A stretch of DNA of 20,049 nucleotides from Proteobacteria bacterium UBA4656 (GCA_002405525.1 DHLY01000010.1:1-20049); one strand, 5' to 3'. Positions 1 to 10,602 are shown, counted from the stretch's first letter. Notes: generated by a model from the letters alone, not told the origin. A program made the numbers and translations.

Positions 1-1214
1 AGCTTCGCGTCCTTGCGCAGCGCCTCGGCGCGGTCGGTCTGCTCCCACGAGAACGCGGTGCAGGTGACCGACTTGCCGCTCGCGCCGTCGGTGTAGCTCA
101 CCTTCTCCGGCGCGCGGCCGAAGTGGCCGTAGGCCGCCGTACGCAGGTAGACCGGATGCACCAGGTCCAGCATCTTGATGATGCCGTAGGGGCGCAGGTC
201 GAAGTGGGCGCGGATCAGCTTCTCGATCTTCGCGTCCGGGATGCGGCCGGTGCCGAAGGTCGTGACCGAGATCGAGGTCGGCTCGGCGACGCCGATGGCG
301 TAGGACACCTGCACCTCGCACTTGCGCGCGACGCCGGCGGCGACGATGTTCTTCGCCACGTAGCGCGCGGCGTACGCCGCCGAGCGGTCGACCTTCGACG
401 GGTCCTTGCCGGAGAACGCGCCGCCGCCGTGGCGGGCCATGCCGCCGTAGGAGTCGACGATGATCTTGCGCCCGGTCAGGCCGCAGTCGCCCACCGGCCC
501 GCCGATGACGAACTTGCCGGTCGGGTTGATGTGGACCTTGTGCTTCGGCAGCTTGTCGAGCCACTTCTTCGGCAGCACGGGCTTGAGGATGTGCTCGTAC
601 ACGCCCTCGAAGATCTCCTTGTGCTTGATCCCGTCGTCGTGCTGCGTGGACAGCACCACGGCGTCGAGGCCGACGATGGCGTCGCCGTCGTAGCGCAGGG
701 TGACCTGGCTCTTGGCGTCCGGGCGCAGCCAGGGCAGCTTCGACTTCTTCGCCTTGCGCACCTTGGCCTGCTGCTCGACGAGGCGGTGCGAGTAGTAGAT
801 CGGCGCCGGCATGAACTCGGGCGCCTCGTCGCAGGCGTAGCCGAACATCAGGCCCTGGTCGCCGGCGCCCTGTTCCTCCGGCTTCTTGCGGTCCACGCCC
901 TGGTTGATGTCCGGGGACTGTTTGCCGATCATGTTGATGATCGCGCAGGTGTGGCCGTCGAAGCCGACGTTGGAGTTGTTGTAGCCGATGTCGTTGATCA
1001 CCTTGCGCGCCAGCGTCTCGACGTCGACCCAGGCGGCGGTGGTGATCTCGCCGGCGACGATGGCAGCGCCCGTCTTGCACAGGGTCTCGCAGGCCACGCG
1101 CGCGCGCTTGTCCTGGGCGAGGATGGCGTCGAGCACCGCGTCCGAGATCTGGTCGCAGATCTTGTCCGGGTGCCCTTCCGACACCGATTCCGAGGTGAAG
1201 AGGTAACTGCTCAT
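1..1214 (-). CDS. metK: S-adenosylmethionine synthetase (MetK), 3' end just cut off
   Basis: Makes S-adenosylmethionine from methionine and ATP in the cytoplasm, releasing phosphate and pyrophosphate. The minus-strand frame opens at ATG 1214 with [18 protein letters not shown]; the GHPDK motif (His15) is the ATP/methionine-site signature. Further in are [12 protein letters not shown] (about residues 115-126) and the glycine-rich [19 protein letters not shown] loop, both MetK hallmarks. About 404 residues are visible, ending RKDAKL, with the last Leu codon split by the window edge, so only a codon or two including the stop is missing. A weak AAGGA lies 11 nt before the ATG. It is divergent from the pirin gene. 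In many proteobacteria ahcY sits next to metK, but here that neighbour would be off the left edge. No SAM or SAH riboswitch fold was recognised in the leader. Confidence 0.97.
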   Translation of the reverse strand, partial: MSSYLFTSESVSEGHPDKICDQISDAVLDAILAQDKRARVACETLCKTGAAIVAGEITTAAWVDVETLARKVINDIGYNNSNVGFDGHTCAIINMIGKQSPDINQGVDRKKPEEQGAGDQGLMFGYACDEAPEFMPAPIYYSHRLVEQQAKVRKAKKSKLPWLRPDAKSQVTLRYDGDAIVGLDAVVLSTQHDDGIKHKEIFEGVYEHILKPVLPKKWLDKLPKHKVHINPTGKFVIGGPVGDCGLTGRKIIVDSYGGMARHGGGAFSGKDPSKVDRSAAYAARYVAKNIVAAGVARKCEVQVSYAIGVAEPTSISVTTFGTGRIPDAKIEKLIRAHFDLRPYGIIKMLDLVHPVYLRTAAYGHFGRAPEKVSYTDGASGKSVTCTAFSWEQTDRAEALRKDAK

Positions 1215-1261
1215 CGGGGTTTCTATCCTTCGATTCGGATGGACGGATGAAGCGGCGGCGG

Positions 1262-1290
1262 ATGATACCGCCATCGGATTGCGTTTGCAG
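1262..1290 (-). promoter_or_regulatory. Candidate sigma-70 promoter of metK
   Basis: On the minus strand CTGCAA (plus 1285-1290) is followed after exactly 17 nt by TATCAT (plus 1262-1267). The -10 matches the consensus at 5 of 6 positions and the -35 only at 3 of 6. The predicted start would lie near 1255, giving a leader of about 40 nt. Position and spacing are good, but this is seen by eye only. Confidence 0.4.
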
Positions 1291-1370
1291 GGCCGCCGAC
1301 GCGGGTCGACGCACCTTGGAAACCGCCAGCCCCGGCGCCATCCTGGTGGTAGCCCCGTCCGGAGCCAACC

Positions 1371-2237
1371 ATGGGTCCTCAGACCGACGTCACCGCCCCC
1401 GCCTCGCGCCGTGTGGCGCGCCGGGTGCGCGGCATGCCGACGTCCGACGGTGCGGGTGTGCGCCTGACACGCGTGATCGGCACGCCGACGCTGCCCGACC
1501 TCGATCCCTTCCTGATGCTGGACGAGTTCGGTTCCGAACGTCCCGGCGACTACATCGCGGGCTTCCCCGACCACCCGCACCGCGGCTTCGAGACCGTGAC
1601 CTACATGCTCGACGGCCGCATGCGGCACCGCGACAACCACGGCAACGAGGGCGTGCTGGTGCCCGGCAGCGTGCAGTGGATGACCGCCGGCCGCGGACTG
1701 GTGCACTCCGAAATGCCCGAGCAGGTCGAAGGCCTGATGCGCGGCTTCCAGCTGTGGATCAACCTGCCCGCGCGCCTGAAGATGACCGCGCCGCGCTACC
1801 AGGAGTACGCGCCGGAGCGCATCCCGTCGGTCGCCGCTGGGCCCGGCGTGCGCGCCAAGGTGATCGCCGGCGCGGTCGCGGGCGTGCGCGGGCCGATCGA
1901 GGCCGAAGCCACCGATCCGACCTACCTCGACCTGTGCCTCGACGCCGATGCCGCGTACGGACACGCCGTACCGGCCGGCCACAATGCGTTCGTGTACGTG
2001 TTCGAGGGCGCGGCCCGCGTCGGCGCCGACGACGCGCAGCGGGTGGTTAAGGGCGAACTCGCCGTGCTGGCCGACGGCACGCGCATCGACTTGCGCGCCG
2101 ACGGCGCCCCCGCCCGCGTGCTGCTGCTCGCCGGCCGCCCGCTGCGCGAGCCGGTGGCGAAGTACGGCCCGTTCGTCATGAACACCATGGACGAGATCCG
2201 CCAGGCGGTGGAGGACCTGCGCGCCGGGCGTTTCTGA
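1371..2237 (+). CDS. Pirin family protein (cupin fold)
   Basis: Bicupin metal-binding protein of 288 residues, the usual pirin length. The pirin signature is clear: [18 protein letters not shown] with His68 and His70, then GLVHSEMP with His112 and Glu114. The spacing matches the His/His/His/Glu iron ligands of human pirin (56, 58, 101, 103), so all four metal ligands are present. Some pirins have quercetin dioxygenase activity or act as redox-responsive partners of other proteins; which applies here cannot be read from the sequence. The ATG at 1371 has GGAG about 7 nt upstream. It is divergent from metK and converges on hemN, leaving only 22 nt between the two stop codons. Confidence 0.94.
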   Translation: MGPQTDVTAPASRRVARRVRGMPTSDGAGVRLTRVIGTPTLPDLDPFLMLDEFGSERPGDYIAGFPDHPHRGFETVTYMLDGRMRHRDNHGNEGVLVPGSVQWMTAGRGLVHSEMPEQVEGLMRGFQLWINLPARLKMTAPRYQEYAPERIPSVAAGPGVRAKVIAGAVAGVRGPIEAEATDPTYLDLCLDADAAYGHAVPAGHNAFVYVFEGAARVGADDAQRVVKGELAVLADGTRIDLRADGAPARVLLLAGRPLREPVAKYGPFVMNTMDEIRQAVEDLRAGRF

Positions 2238-2252
2238 GACGTCAGCGGCCGC

Positions 2253-2273
2253 CGCGGGTTCAGATCACCCGCG
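2253..2273. terminator. Small stem-loop between the convergent pirin and hemN genes
   Basis: CGCGGGT (2253-2259) and ACCCGCG (2267-2273) form a perfect 7-bp stem with a 7-nt loop. The structure covers the hemN stop codon and follows the pirin stop by 15 nt. There is no T-tract on either side, so it is at best a weak or factor-assisted bidirectional terminator. Confidence 0.3.
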
Positions 2274-3660
2274 AGAAATTCGCCACCTGCTGCTCGCGCG
2301 GACGACCGAGGTATTCGTCGAAGGCCATCGCGGCGATCCGCATCAGCAGGCGGCCGCGCGCGGTGATGCGCAAGGCACCCGCCCCCATGTCCACCAGACC
2401 GTCGCGGGCGAGGTCCCTCATGCGCTGCAGGGCATCGGCGAAGTGGCTGCGGAAGTCCAGTCCCGGGTGACGGCGCTCGATCGCGTCGAACACCACCTCG
2501 CCGTGGCACATCAGTTCCTGGATCACGTCGGCGCGCAGTTCGTCCTCTTCCGTGCGGACGTAGCCCCTGGCGATCGGCAGGCGGCCGGCGTCGATCGCGG
2601 CGTAGTAGGACAGCAGGTCGCGCGCGTTCTGCACATAGCAGTCTCCGACGCGGCCGATGGCGCTCACGCCGAACCCGATCAGGTCGGTATCGGCCTGCGT
2701 GGAATAGCCTTGGAAATTGCGCTGCAGGGTATGCGAGTCCTGCGCGCGCACCAGTTCGTCGCCCGGCAAGGCGAAGTGGTCCATGCCGATGTAGCGGTAA
2801 CCGGCGGCGGCGAGCTTTTCCACCGCCGCGCCGAGCAGGCCGAGCTTGGTCGCCGGGTTGGGCAGGTCGGCGGCATCGATCTGCCGCTGCGCCTTGAAGG
2901 TTTCGGGCAGGTGGGCGTAACTGTAGACCGCGATGCGGTCGGGGCGGATCGCGGTCACGGTGTCGAGGGTGGCGGCGAAACCTTCCACGGTCTGCTTCGG
3001 CAAGCCGTAGATGAGATCGATGCTGACCGATCGGAAGCCGGCTGCGCGGGCCGCCTCGATCACCGCCGTGGTGCGCTCCACCGGCTGGATGCGGTTGATC
3101 GCCTCCTGCACGTCGGGGTTGAAGTCCTGCACGCCGAAGCTGACGCGATTGAAGCCGATCGCGATCAGTTCGCGCAGCAGGGCCTCGTCGGCGTGCCGCG
3201 GGTCGAGTTCGACGCTGAACTCGCGCTCCTCGCCGGTGGCGAGGTTGAAGCCCGCGCGCAGCAGGTCGATCAGTTCGCGCAACTGCGCGGCGTCGAGGTA
3301 GTTCGGCGTGCCGCCGCCGAGGTGCAGCTGGGTGACCTTGCGGTCGCGGTCGAACAGCCTCGACTGCACCTCGATCTCGCGCGCGAGGCGCTGCAGGTAG
3401 GCCTCCGCCTTGCCGCGGTCGCGGGTGACCACGCGGTTGCAGCCGCAGTAGAAGCAGGGGCTGGAGCAGAACGGGATGTGGACGTAGACCGACAGCCCGC
3501 GCGGGATCGGGTCGTCGTTGCTGGCCCGCGCATGGTGGCGCCAGGTGTCCTCGGCGAAACCGGCCTGGAAGTGCGGCGCGGTCGGATAGGACGTGTAGCG
3601 CGGGCCGCTGACGTCGTACTTGGTCAGCAGCGCCGGGTCGAAGATCGGGTCGTTCCGCAT
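2260..3660 (-). CDS. hemN: Oxygen-independent coproporphyrinogen III oxidase (radical SAM, HemN)
   Basis: Converts coproporphyrinogen III to protoporphyrinogen IX without oxygen, in the haem pathway, using SAM radicals. [15 protein letters not shown] holds the HemN pattern CX3CX2CXC (Cys65, 69, 72, 74): the first three bind the 4Fe-4S cluster. GGGTPNYL, the SAM-binding glycine motif, follows near residue 115. The N-terminus [18 protein letters not shown] matches true HemN rather than the shorter HemW proteins, and the length of 466 aa fits. The frame is open up to 3702, but ATG 3660 was chosen because CGGAG lies just upstream and the family homology begins there. An FNR-type box and matching -10 lie upstream, suggesting induction at low oxygen. 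The PfpI gene is on the same strand upstream but separated by this promoter. Confidence 0.96.
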   Translation of the reverse strand: MRNDPIFDPALLTKYDVSGPRYTSYPTAPHFQAGFAEDTWRHHARASNDDPIPRGLSVYVHIPFCSSPCFYCGCNRVVTRDRGKAEAYLQRLAREIEVQSRLFDRDRKVTQLHLGGGTPNYLDAAQLRELIDLLRAGFNLATGEEREFSVELDPRHADEALLRELIAIGFNRVSFGVQDFNPDVQEAINRIQPVERTTAVIEAARAAGFRSVSIDLIYGLPKQTVEGFAATLDTVTAIRPDRIAVYSYAHLPETFKAQRQIDAADLPNPATKLGLLGAAVEKLAAAGYRYIGMDHFALPGDELVRAQDSHTLQRNFQGYSTQADTDLIGFGVSAIGRVGDCYVQNARDLLSYYAAIDAGRLPIARGYVRTEEDELRADVIQELMCHGEVVFDAIERRHPGLDFRSHFADALQRMRDLARDGLVDMGAGALRITARGRLLMRIAAMAFDEYLGRPREQQVANFSRVI

Positions 3661-3709
3661 CGCGCGCTCCGGGCGCCATCGCGCAGGCGGTCGCCTGCCC
3701 ATGCGGTGC

Positions 3710-3715
3710 AGCCTA
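3710..3715 (-). promoter_or_regulatory. -10 element of the predicted hemN promoter
   Basis: TAGGCT on the minus strand keeps the three most conserved -10 positions (T1, A2, T6). It begins 22 nt after the FNR-type box, which is exactly the distance expected when the box is centred at -41.5. The predicted start is near 3703, leaving a leader of about 43 nt before the hemN ATG. No -35 is expected in such activator-dependent promoters. Confidence 0.5.
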
Positions 3716-3737
3716 GGCGCGGCCCGGGGCCCGCGCC

Positions 3738-3751
3738 TTGACCGTGATCAA
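3738..3751 (-). promoter_or_regulatory. FNR/ANR-type binding site upstream of hemN
   Basis: The sequence TTGATCACGGTCAA on the minus strand matches the FNR/ANR consensus TTGAT-N4-ATCAA at 9 of the 10 specified bases. It is the only such site I noticed in the window and it sits upstream of the gene for the oxygen-independent haem enzyme, a known FNR/ANR target in other proteobacteria (established knowledge). Between box and -10 lies a GC-rich inverted repeat, GGCGCGG and CCGCGCC (3716-3737). Confidence 0.7.
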
Positions 3752-3783
3752 GCGGCACCGATCCAGGCCACGGCGGGACCGGC

Positions 3784-4407
3784 TCAGCCGCGCTCGCGGG
3801 AGCGCACCCGCGCCAGGACCTCGGGCGGCGCGCTGCGCGGCGATCCGGCTCGGAACGGCGGCTGCGGGTCGTATTCGATGCCGAGCTGGATCGACTGCGC
3901 GACCAGGTCGCCGGCGATCCGCGCGGCCAGCGCCAGCGCCATGTCGAAGCCGGCCGACACGCCGGCGGCGGTCACCCGCTTGCCGTGGAAGACGTAGCGG
4001 GCCTCGACCGCGGTCGCGTCGAAGCCGGCCAGGCGGTCGAGGTCCTCCCAGTGGGTGGTCGCATCCACGCCACGCAGCAGGCCCGCGGCGCCCAGCAGCA
4101 GCGCGCCGGTGCAGACCGAAGCGGTCCAGGTCGACGTGCGATCGACGGCACGCAACCAGTCGAGCAGCACCGCATCGCCGGTGGGCACGCGCACCGTCGG
4201 GCCGCCGGGCACCACCACGATGGCCGGCGCGGCGACGGCCGAGAGTGGCTGCGCCTCGATGCGCAGGAACCCGGTGTCGCTCTCGACCAGGCCCGGCTCG
4301 CGCGCGACGAACACGGTGCGCGCGCCGGGCAGGCGTGACAGTACCTCGTAGGGCCCGATGGCGTCGGTGGCGGTGAAGCCGGGATAGACCGGGATGGCGA
4401 TCTGCAT
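3784..4407 (-). CDS. DJ-1/PfpI family protein, isonitrile hydratase-like
   Basis: Cytoplasmic class I glutamine-amidotransferase-like protein of 207 residues. The nucleophile elbow is [15 protein letters not shown], with Cys99 followed by Thr100, and Asp15 lies in [12 protein letters not shown]. These correspond to Asp17, Cys101 and Thr102 of Pseudomonas isocyanide hydratase (InhA), with the constant offset of two supporting the match. The tail with [17 protein letters not shown] also resembles that subfamily. Hydration of isonitriles to N-formamides is therefore possible, but the true substrate is unknown. No AraC DNA-binding domain follows, so it is not a FtrA/GlxA-type regulator. ATG 4407 was chosen; ATG 4416, three codons earlier, is equally possible since neither has a clear ribosome-binding site. 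Confidence 0.88.
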   Translation of the reverse strand: MQIAIPVYPGFTATDAIGPYEVLSRLPGARTVFVAREPGLVESDTGFLRIEAQPLSAVAAPAIVVVPGGPTVRVPTGDAVLLDWLRAVDRTSTWTASVCTGALLLGAAGLLRGVDATTHWEDLDRLAGFDATAVEARYVFHGKRVTAAGVSAGFDMALALAARIAGDLVAQSIQLGIEYDPQPPFRAGSPRSAPPEVLARVRSRERG

Positions 4408-4471
4408 GGCGCCCATTGTGCCGCGGGCGGGCGGGTGTGTTCGGACGAAGTGGGGTGGGTTTCCGACTGAG

Positions 4472-4574
4472 AGGGCCCAGGGCACAGGGCCCAGTGAAGA
4501 GCCGCTCCGAAGGCGGCTGCTCTGTACCCTGGGCCCTATACCCTCATCCGTAACGGGTACAGGGCCCAGGGTAT
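4472..4574. repeat. Block of GGGCCC-centred inverted repeats upstream of pgk
   Basis: Four copies of an AGGGCCCAG core lie here: AGGGCCCAGGG at 4472-4482, a longer copy at 4485-4504, the inverted CCCTGGGCCCT at 4527-4537, and AGGGCCCAGGG again at 4561-4571. The inverted copy can pair with either side, giving alternative hairpins; the right-hand one is a near-perfect 20-bp stem (4525-4544 with 4555-4574). The inner part (4500-4518) is its own hairpin, AGCCGC and GCGGCT. The 20 bases at 4485-4504 recur exactly, inverted, at 14329-14348. The block lies in the 286-bp divergent gap between the PfpI gene and pgk. Further GGGCCC-rich sequence continues to about 4622. No gene is evident in the gap. 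Confidence 0.65.
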
Positions 4575-4631
4575 GGAGCGTACGAAGCACTGCGTCGCAG
4601 CGGATTTTCTGGGCCCCGGGCCGTCCCACAG

Positions 4632-4661
4632 ATGACACCCTCCCACCATCCCAACGACAAT
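4632..4661 (+). promoter_or_regulatory. Candidate sigma-70 promoter of pgk
   Basis: ATGACA (4632-4637, 5 of 6 to the -35 consensus) is followed after 18 nt by GACAAT (4656-4661, 4 of 6 to the -10). The start would be near 4668, about 26 nt before the pgk ATG, leaving room for the GGGAG ribosome-binding site at 4682-4686. If right, the upstream repeat block is not part of the pgk transcript. Confidence 0.45.
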
Positions 4662-4693
4662 CGGCGGATCGAACAGCCACCGGGAGCCCCTGC

Positions 4694-5875
4694 ATGTCCT
4701 TCCTCCGCATGTCCGACCTCGACCTGCGCGGCCAGCGCGTGCTGATCCGCGAGGACCTCAATGTGCCGGTGAAGGACGGCAGGATCGGGTCCACCCAGCG
4801 CCTCGAGGCCGCGCTGCCGGCGATCCGCGCGGCGCGCGATGCGGGCGCGGCGGTGATGGTGTTCAGCCACCTCGGACGGCCGAAGGAGGGCGTGTGGGAC
4901 GCGGCGTCCTCGCTGGCGCCGGTCGCGGACTGGCTGTCGCAGGCGCTCGGCCAGCCGGTGCCGCTGGTGCGCAACTACCTCGACGGCGTGGACGTCAGGC
5001 CCGGCGAGGTGAAGCTGCTCGAGAACTGCCGCATGAACATCGGCGAGGACAAGGATGCCGAGGACCTCGCGCGCCGATATGCCGCACTGTGCGACATCTA
5101 CGTCATGGACGCCTTCGGCACCGCGCACCGCGCGCAGGCGTCCACCCACGGCGCGATCCGCTTCGCGAAGGTCGCCTGCGCGGGCCCGCTGCTGGCGGCG
5201 GAACTCGACGCGCTGGCCAAGGCGCTGCAGCATCCGGCGCGACCGCTGCTGGCGATCGTCGCCGGGTCCAAGGTGTCCACCAAGCTTGAGCTGCTCGGCA
5301 GCCTCATCGAGAAGGTCGACCAGCTGATCGTCGGCGGCGGCATCGCCAACACGTTCCTCGCCGCGCAGGGTTTCGCGGTCGGCAAATCGCTGCATGAACC
5401 CGACCTGCTGGAGGCCTCGCGCGCCATCCTCGCCAAGGCAAAGGCGCGCGGCGCGGAGATCCCGCTGCCCGAGGACGTGGTCGTGGCGCCGGCTTTCGCC
5501 GCCGACGCGCCGGCCACGATCAAGCGTGCGGACGCCGTCGGCCCCGACGACCTGGTGCTCGACATCGGCCCCGCCACCGCCGCGCGCTACGCGGGGCTGA
5601 TCGCGAAGGCCGGCACCGTGGTGTGGAACGGACCCGTGGGCGTGTTCGAGTTCGACGCCTTCGCCAAGGGCACCGAGGCCATCGCACGCGCGATCGCGGC
5701 CTCGCCCGCGTTTTCGATCGCCGGCGGCGGCGACACGCTGGCGGCGGTCGACAAGTACGGCATCGAACAGGACCTGTCGTACATCTCCACCGGCGGCGGC
5801 GCCTTCCTCGAGTTTCTCGAGGGCAAGGAACTGCCCGCGGTGGCGGCCTTGAAGGCGCGCGCGGCGCGGGGCTGA
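4694..5875 (+). CDS. pgk: Phosphoglycerate kinase
   Basis: Transfers phosphate from 1,3-bisphosphoglycerate to ADP, the first ATP-forming step of glycolysis, in the cytoplasm. The 393 residues match the normal length. The substrate-binding signature [17 protein letters not shown] is near residue 15, [10 protein letters not shown] near 57, [13 protein letters not shown] in the middle, [10 protein letters not shown] in the second lobe and GGGDTLAAV with [13 protein letters not shown] at the nucleotide site. The frame is open further upstream to 4394, but ATG 4694 has GGGAG with 7-nt spacing and begins where the family does. pyk follows 116 nt later on the same strand. Confidence 0.97.
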   Translation: MSFLRMSDLDLRGQRVLIREDLNVPVKDGRIGSTQRLEAALPAIRAARDAGAAVMVFSHLGRPKEGVWDAASSLAPVADWLSQALGQPVPLVRNYLDGVDVRPGEVKLLENCRMNIGEDKDAEDLARRYAALCDIYVMDAFGTAHRAQASTHGAIRFAKVACAGPLLAAELDALAKALQHPARPLLAIVAGSKVSTKLELLGSLIEKVDQLIVGGGIANTFLAAQGFAVGKSLHEPDLLEASRAILAKAKARGAEIPLPEDVVVAPAFAADAPATIKRADAVGPDDLVLDIGPATAARYAGLIAKAGTVVWNGPVGVFEFDAFAKGTEAIARAIAASPAFSIAGGGDTLAAVDKYGIEQDLSYISTGGGAFLEFLEGKELPAVAALKARAARG

Positions 5876-5958
5876 CCCGCCCGGGAGCCGCCGGGCCGGC
5901 AGGCAGCGTGCATACGTTTGCGACCCCGCCGGGCGCGCGCCCGACCGGGCGCTGCATG

Positions 5959-5964
5959 TAGATT
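5959..5964 (+). promoter_or_regulatory. Weak candidate -10 of a pyk promoter
   Basis: TAGATT matches the -10 consensus at 4 of 6 positions and would start transcription about 20 nt before the pyk ATG. No credible -35 lies 16-18 nt upstream, so pyk may simply be read from pgk or use a different type of promoter. Confidence 0.2.
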
Positions 5965-5991
5965 CGAGGCTTCCCCGTCGAATCCGCCCAC

Positions 5992-7458
5992 ATGAAACCC
6001 CTGCCGCGCCGCACCAAGATCATCGCCACCCTCGGCCCCGCCACCGACGCCGCCGGCGTGCTGGAGGGCGTGCTCGGCGCGGGCGTCGACGTGGTTCGGC
6101 TGAACTTCAGCCACGGCGACAAGGCGCACCACGCGCAGCGCGTGGCCCGCGTGCGCTCGATCGCGCACCGGCTCGGGCGCGAGGTCGCCGTGCTGGCCGA
6201 CCTCGGCGGACCGAAGATCCGCATCGAGAAGTTCGGCGAGGGCCGGGTCGTGCTGGCCGGCGGCCAGCCGTTCACCCTGGACTGCCGCGACGACGCGCCG
6301 CCCGGCGACGAAAACCGCGTCGGTTGCAGCTACCTCGGCCTGCCGCGCGACGTGCGGGCCGGCGACACCCTGCTGCTCGACGACGGCCTGATCGCGCTGC
6401 GCGTCGAGGAGGTCGCCGGGCCCGAGGTGCGCACCGTCGTACTCGCCGGCGGGCGTCTTTCCGACCGCAAGGGGCTGAACCGGCTCGGTGGCGGGCTGTC
6501 GCTGGGCGCGCTCACCGACAAGGACCGCGCCGACATCCGCACCGCGGCGGAACTGGGCGTGGACTTCATCGCGATCTCGTTCTGCCGCTCAGCGGCGGAC
6601 GTGCATGAAACGCGGGCGTTGGCGGAAGCCGCCGGCTCGCATGCAGGGCTGGTGGCCAAGATCGAGCGCAGCGAGGCGATCGAGAACCTCGGCGAGATCA
6701 TCGACGCGTCCGATGCGGTGATGGTCGCGCGCGGCGACCTCGGGGTGGAGATCGGCGACGCCGAACTGCCCGGCCTGCAGAAGAAGATCATCCGCGAGTC
6801 GCTGGCGCGCAACAAGGTGGTGATCACCGCCACCCAGATGCTGCAGTCGATGGTCGATTCGCCGATCCCGACCCGCGCCGAGGTGCTCGACGTCGCCAAC
6901 GCGGTGATCGACGGCACCGACGCGGTGATGCTCTCGCAGGAGACCGCGGCCGGCAGCCACCCGCAGCGGGCGGTCGAGGCGATGGCGCGAATCTGCCTCG
7001 GCGCCGAGCGCCAGTTCAGAATGGACACCGACTTCGAAGCCGCACCGCGCAACCTGCAGAAGGTCGACCAGGCGATCGCGATGGCGGCGATGTTCCTGGC
7101 CGAGCACATCCAGGTGCGCGCCATCCTGGCGCTCACGGAATCCGGCAGCACCGCGCGCTGGCTGTCGCGCTTCCGCAGCGAGGTGCCGATCTTCGGCCTG
7201 TCGCGCCACGAGGGCGCGCGCCGGCGCATGGCGCTGATGCGCGACGTGTTCCCCACCGCGTTCGACAGCCGCGGCCTGCCGCCGGCGCAGGCCGCGCGGG
7301 TGGCGATCAAGCATCTGTTCGACCTGGGCTTCCTCGAGGCCGGCGACCGCGTGATGATCACCTCCGGCGACACGATGGAGCAGCGCGGGGCGACCAACAC
7401 CCTGCGCATGCTGGCGGTCGGCGCCGACGGGGTGGCGGAGGGCATGGGGACGCTCTGA
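5992..7458 (+). CDS. pyk: Pyruvate kinase
   Basis: Converts phosphoenolpyruvate and ADP to pyruvate and ATP, the final step of glycolysis. The protein has 488 residues. The N-terminal TKIIATLGPAT and VVRLNFSHGD motifs (residues 8-43) and VLADLGGPKIRIEKF (67-81) bind substrate, nucleotide and potassium. The barrel signature VAKIERSEAIENL and MVARGDLGVEI follows, then ATQMLQSMVDSPIPTRAEVLDVANAVIDG. The C-terminal allosteric-type domain is complete to about residue 478, with ALTESGSTARWLSRFR. There is no extra PEP-utiliser domain. The ATG lacks a good Shine-Dalgarno sequence, but homology begins right at it. Placement after pgk puts both glycolytic kinases under possible common control. Confidence 0.97.
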   Translation: MKPLPRRTKIIATLGPATDAAGVLEGVLGAGVDVVRLNFSHGDKAHHAQRVARVRSIAHRLGREVAVLADLGGPKIRIEKFGEGRVVLAGGQPFTLDCRDDAPPGDENRVGCSYLGLPRDVRAGDTLLLDDGLIALRVEEVAGPEVRTVVLAGGRLSDRKGLNRLGGGLSLGALTDKDRADIRTAAELGVDFIAISFCRSAADVHETRALAEAAGSHAGLVAKIERSEAIENLGEIIDASDAVMVARGDLGVEIGDAELPGLQKKIIRESLARNKVVITATQMLQSMVDSPIPTRAEVLDVANAVIDGTDAVMLSQETAAGSHPQRAVEAMARICLGAERQFRMDTDFEAAPRNLQKVDQAIAMAAMFLAEHIQVRAILALTESGSTARWLSRFRSEVPIFGLSRHEGARRRMALMRDVFPTAFDSRGLPPAQAARVAIKHLFDLGFLEAGDRVMITSGDTMEQRGATNTLRMLAVGADGVAEGMGTL

Positions 7459-7514
7459 TCGCCATCGGCCGCCGTGCGTTGCACGCCACTGCGCGGCGCG
7501 GCGACAATCCCGCG

Positions 7515-8360
7515 ATGGACGCCTTTCTGGAACTCATCCGCTTCGAACTGTGGCGCGATACCGCGGTGAGCATCGGCGCCCGCCTGTCGGTGGCGCTGCT
7601 CGGACTGGTGATCGGCCTGTGGCTCGCGCGCCGGCTCGGCAAACTGGTCGCGCTGGCGGTCGAACGGCGCGGCGGCGACCGCGTGCTGGCGAACTTCCTG
7701 CGCAGCGCGGTGCGCATCGCGATCATCGTGCTGGTGCTGGTCGGGGTGCTCGACCTCGCCGGCGTGCCGACCGCTTCGCTGCTGGCCGCACTCGGCGCCG
7801 CGGGACTCGCGATCGGCCTGGCGCTGAAGGACTCGCTCGGCAACCTCGCCTCCGGCGTGCTGCTGGTGCTGCAGCGGCCGTTCCGCGCGGGGGACTACGT
7901 CGACGTCGGCGGGCAGGCCGGCAAGGTGGAGCGCATCGACCTCCTGCGCACCCTGCTGGTCACCCTCGACAACCGCGAGATCACAATGCCCAACGCGCTG
8001 GTGATGAACCAGCCGATCGTCAACTTCAGCGCACGCGCCGAGCGCCGGCTCGACCTGCCGGTCTCGGTGGCCTACGAATGCGACCCGGTGCGCGCGCTGG
8101 CGGTGATCCGCGGCGTGCTGGACGCCCACCCGCGCGTGCTGCGCGACCGCGAGCCGCAGTTGCTGGTGCAGCGCTGCGCCGCCGGCGCCGTCGATCTCGC
8201 CGCGCGGCCGTGGGTGAAGACCGACGAGGTGCTCGCCGCGCAAAGCGAGATCCTCGCCGCGATCAGGGATGCACTGCAGCGCGAGGGCATCGGGATGCCG
8301 CAGCCGCAGCAGGTGCTGCGGATCAGGCACGACGGCGCGACAGTACTGGCACCGCCCTGA
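7515..8360 (+). CDS. Small-conductance mechanosensitive channel (MscS family)
   Basis: Inner-membrane channel that opens when membrane tension rises on hypo-osmotic shock. The 281 residues are close to the 286 of E. coli MscS. Predicted segments are TM1 about 21-41, TM2 about 64-84 and the pore helix TM3 about 87-118. TM3 has the alternating Gly/Ala pattern LLAALGAAGLAIGLALKDSL, followed by the MscS signature QRPFRAGDYVDVGGQAGKVE at 120-139, then the beta and C-terminal domains. ATG 7515 was chosen; a TTG at 7479 in the same frame would add 12 residues. It starts 56 nt after pyk on the same strand, so read-through from pyk is possible, though a functional link is not obvious. Confidence 0.92.
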   Translation: MDAFLELIRFELWRDTAVSIGARLSVALLGLVIGLWLARRLGKLVALAVERRGGDRVLANFLRSAVRIAIIVLVLVGVLDLAGVPTASLLAALGAAGLAIGLALKDSLGNLASGVLLVLQRPFRAGDYVDVGGQAGKVERIDLLRTLLVTLDNREITMPNALVMNQPIVNFSARAERRLDLPVSVAYECDPVRALAVIRGVLDAHPRVLRDREPQLLVQRCAAGAVDLAARPWVKTDEVLAAQSEILAAIRDALQREGIGMPQPQQVLRIRHDGATVLAPP

Positions 8361-8383
8361 CGCGGCGCCCGGATGTTGCGCGA

Positions 8384-8443
8384 CAGGCGCCAGGCGCCTG
8401 AATCCGCTGCCGGAAATCCGCGCCGGGCCGGTAGCCGGGCGCG
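8384..8443. terminator. Inverted repeats between convergent mscS and aacS
   Basis: The 121-nt gap holds CAGGCGCCAGGCGCCTG (8384-8400), an 8-bp inverted repeat around one base, and a second weaker stem, CGCGCC (8419-8424) with GGCGCG (8438-8443). Both genes end into this gap, so a bidirectional stop of transcription is plausible. There is no T-run on either strand, so intrinsic termination is uncertain. Confidence 0.35.
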
Positions 8444-8481
8444 CCGTCGCGTCTTCGCGCCCGCGGCGCGCGGGCCGCGCG

Positions 8482-10440
<1,959 letters not shown>

Positions 10441-10545
10441 GCTGCCTGGTCGGATGGCCGCGCGGCCTGCGCGGGACCGGCCACCATAGCCGAACCCGCC
10501 GGCAGCGGCCAGCCGCCCGAAGGTCCACCGGCAGCAACAGCCGGC

Positions 10546-10574
10546 TGGCGACCGCGGCCCGGGCTTCCTACACT
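10546..10574 (+). promoter_or_regulatory. Candidate promoter of the DUF898-M48 pair
   Basis: TGGCGA (10546-10551, 3 of 6) and TACACT (10569-10574, 4 of 6) are separated by exactly 17 nt. The start would be near 10581, about 22 nt before the DUF898 ATG. A weak minus-strand TATGGT for aacS lies in the same 162-bp gap. Both are suggestions only. Confidence 0.3.
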
Positions 10575-10602
10575 GACGCAGGGCGCGCAGGGTCGGCACG
10601 GC

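Noticed and set aside
123..1250. Plus-strand 375-codon frame opposite metK
   Set aside because: It lies fully antisense to a clear MetK and has the Val/Asp/Arg/Gly-rich composition of a mirror frame.
1215..1260. SAM or SAH riboswitch in the metK leader
   Set aside because: The likely leader is about 40 nt and no conserved riboswitch core or pseudoknot pattern could be recognised.
2443..3741. Plus-strand 432-codon frame opposite hemN
   Set aside because: Antisense shadow of hemN; no recognisable domain.
4472..4574. Intrinsic terminator for the PfpI gene or pgk
   Set aside because: It lies between divergent genes, upstream of both, and lacks T-tracts, so it cannot terminate either. A repeat element explains it better.
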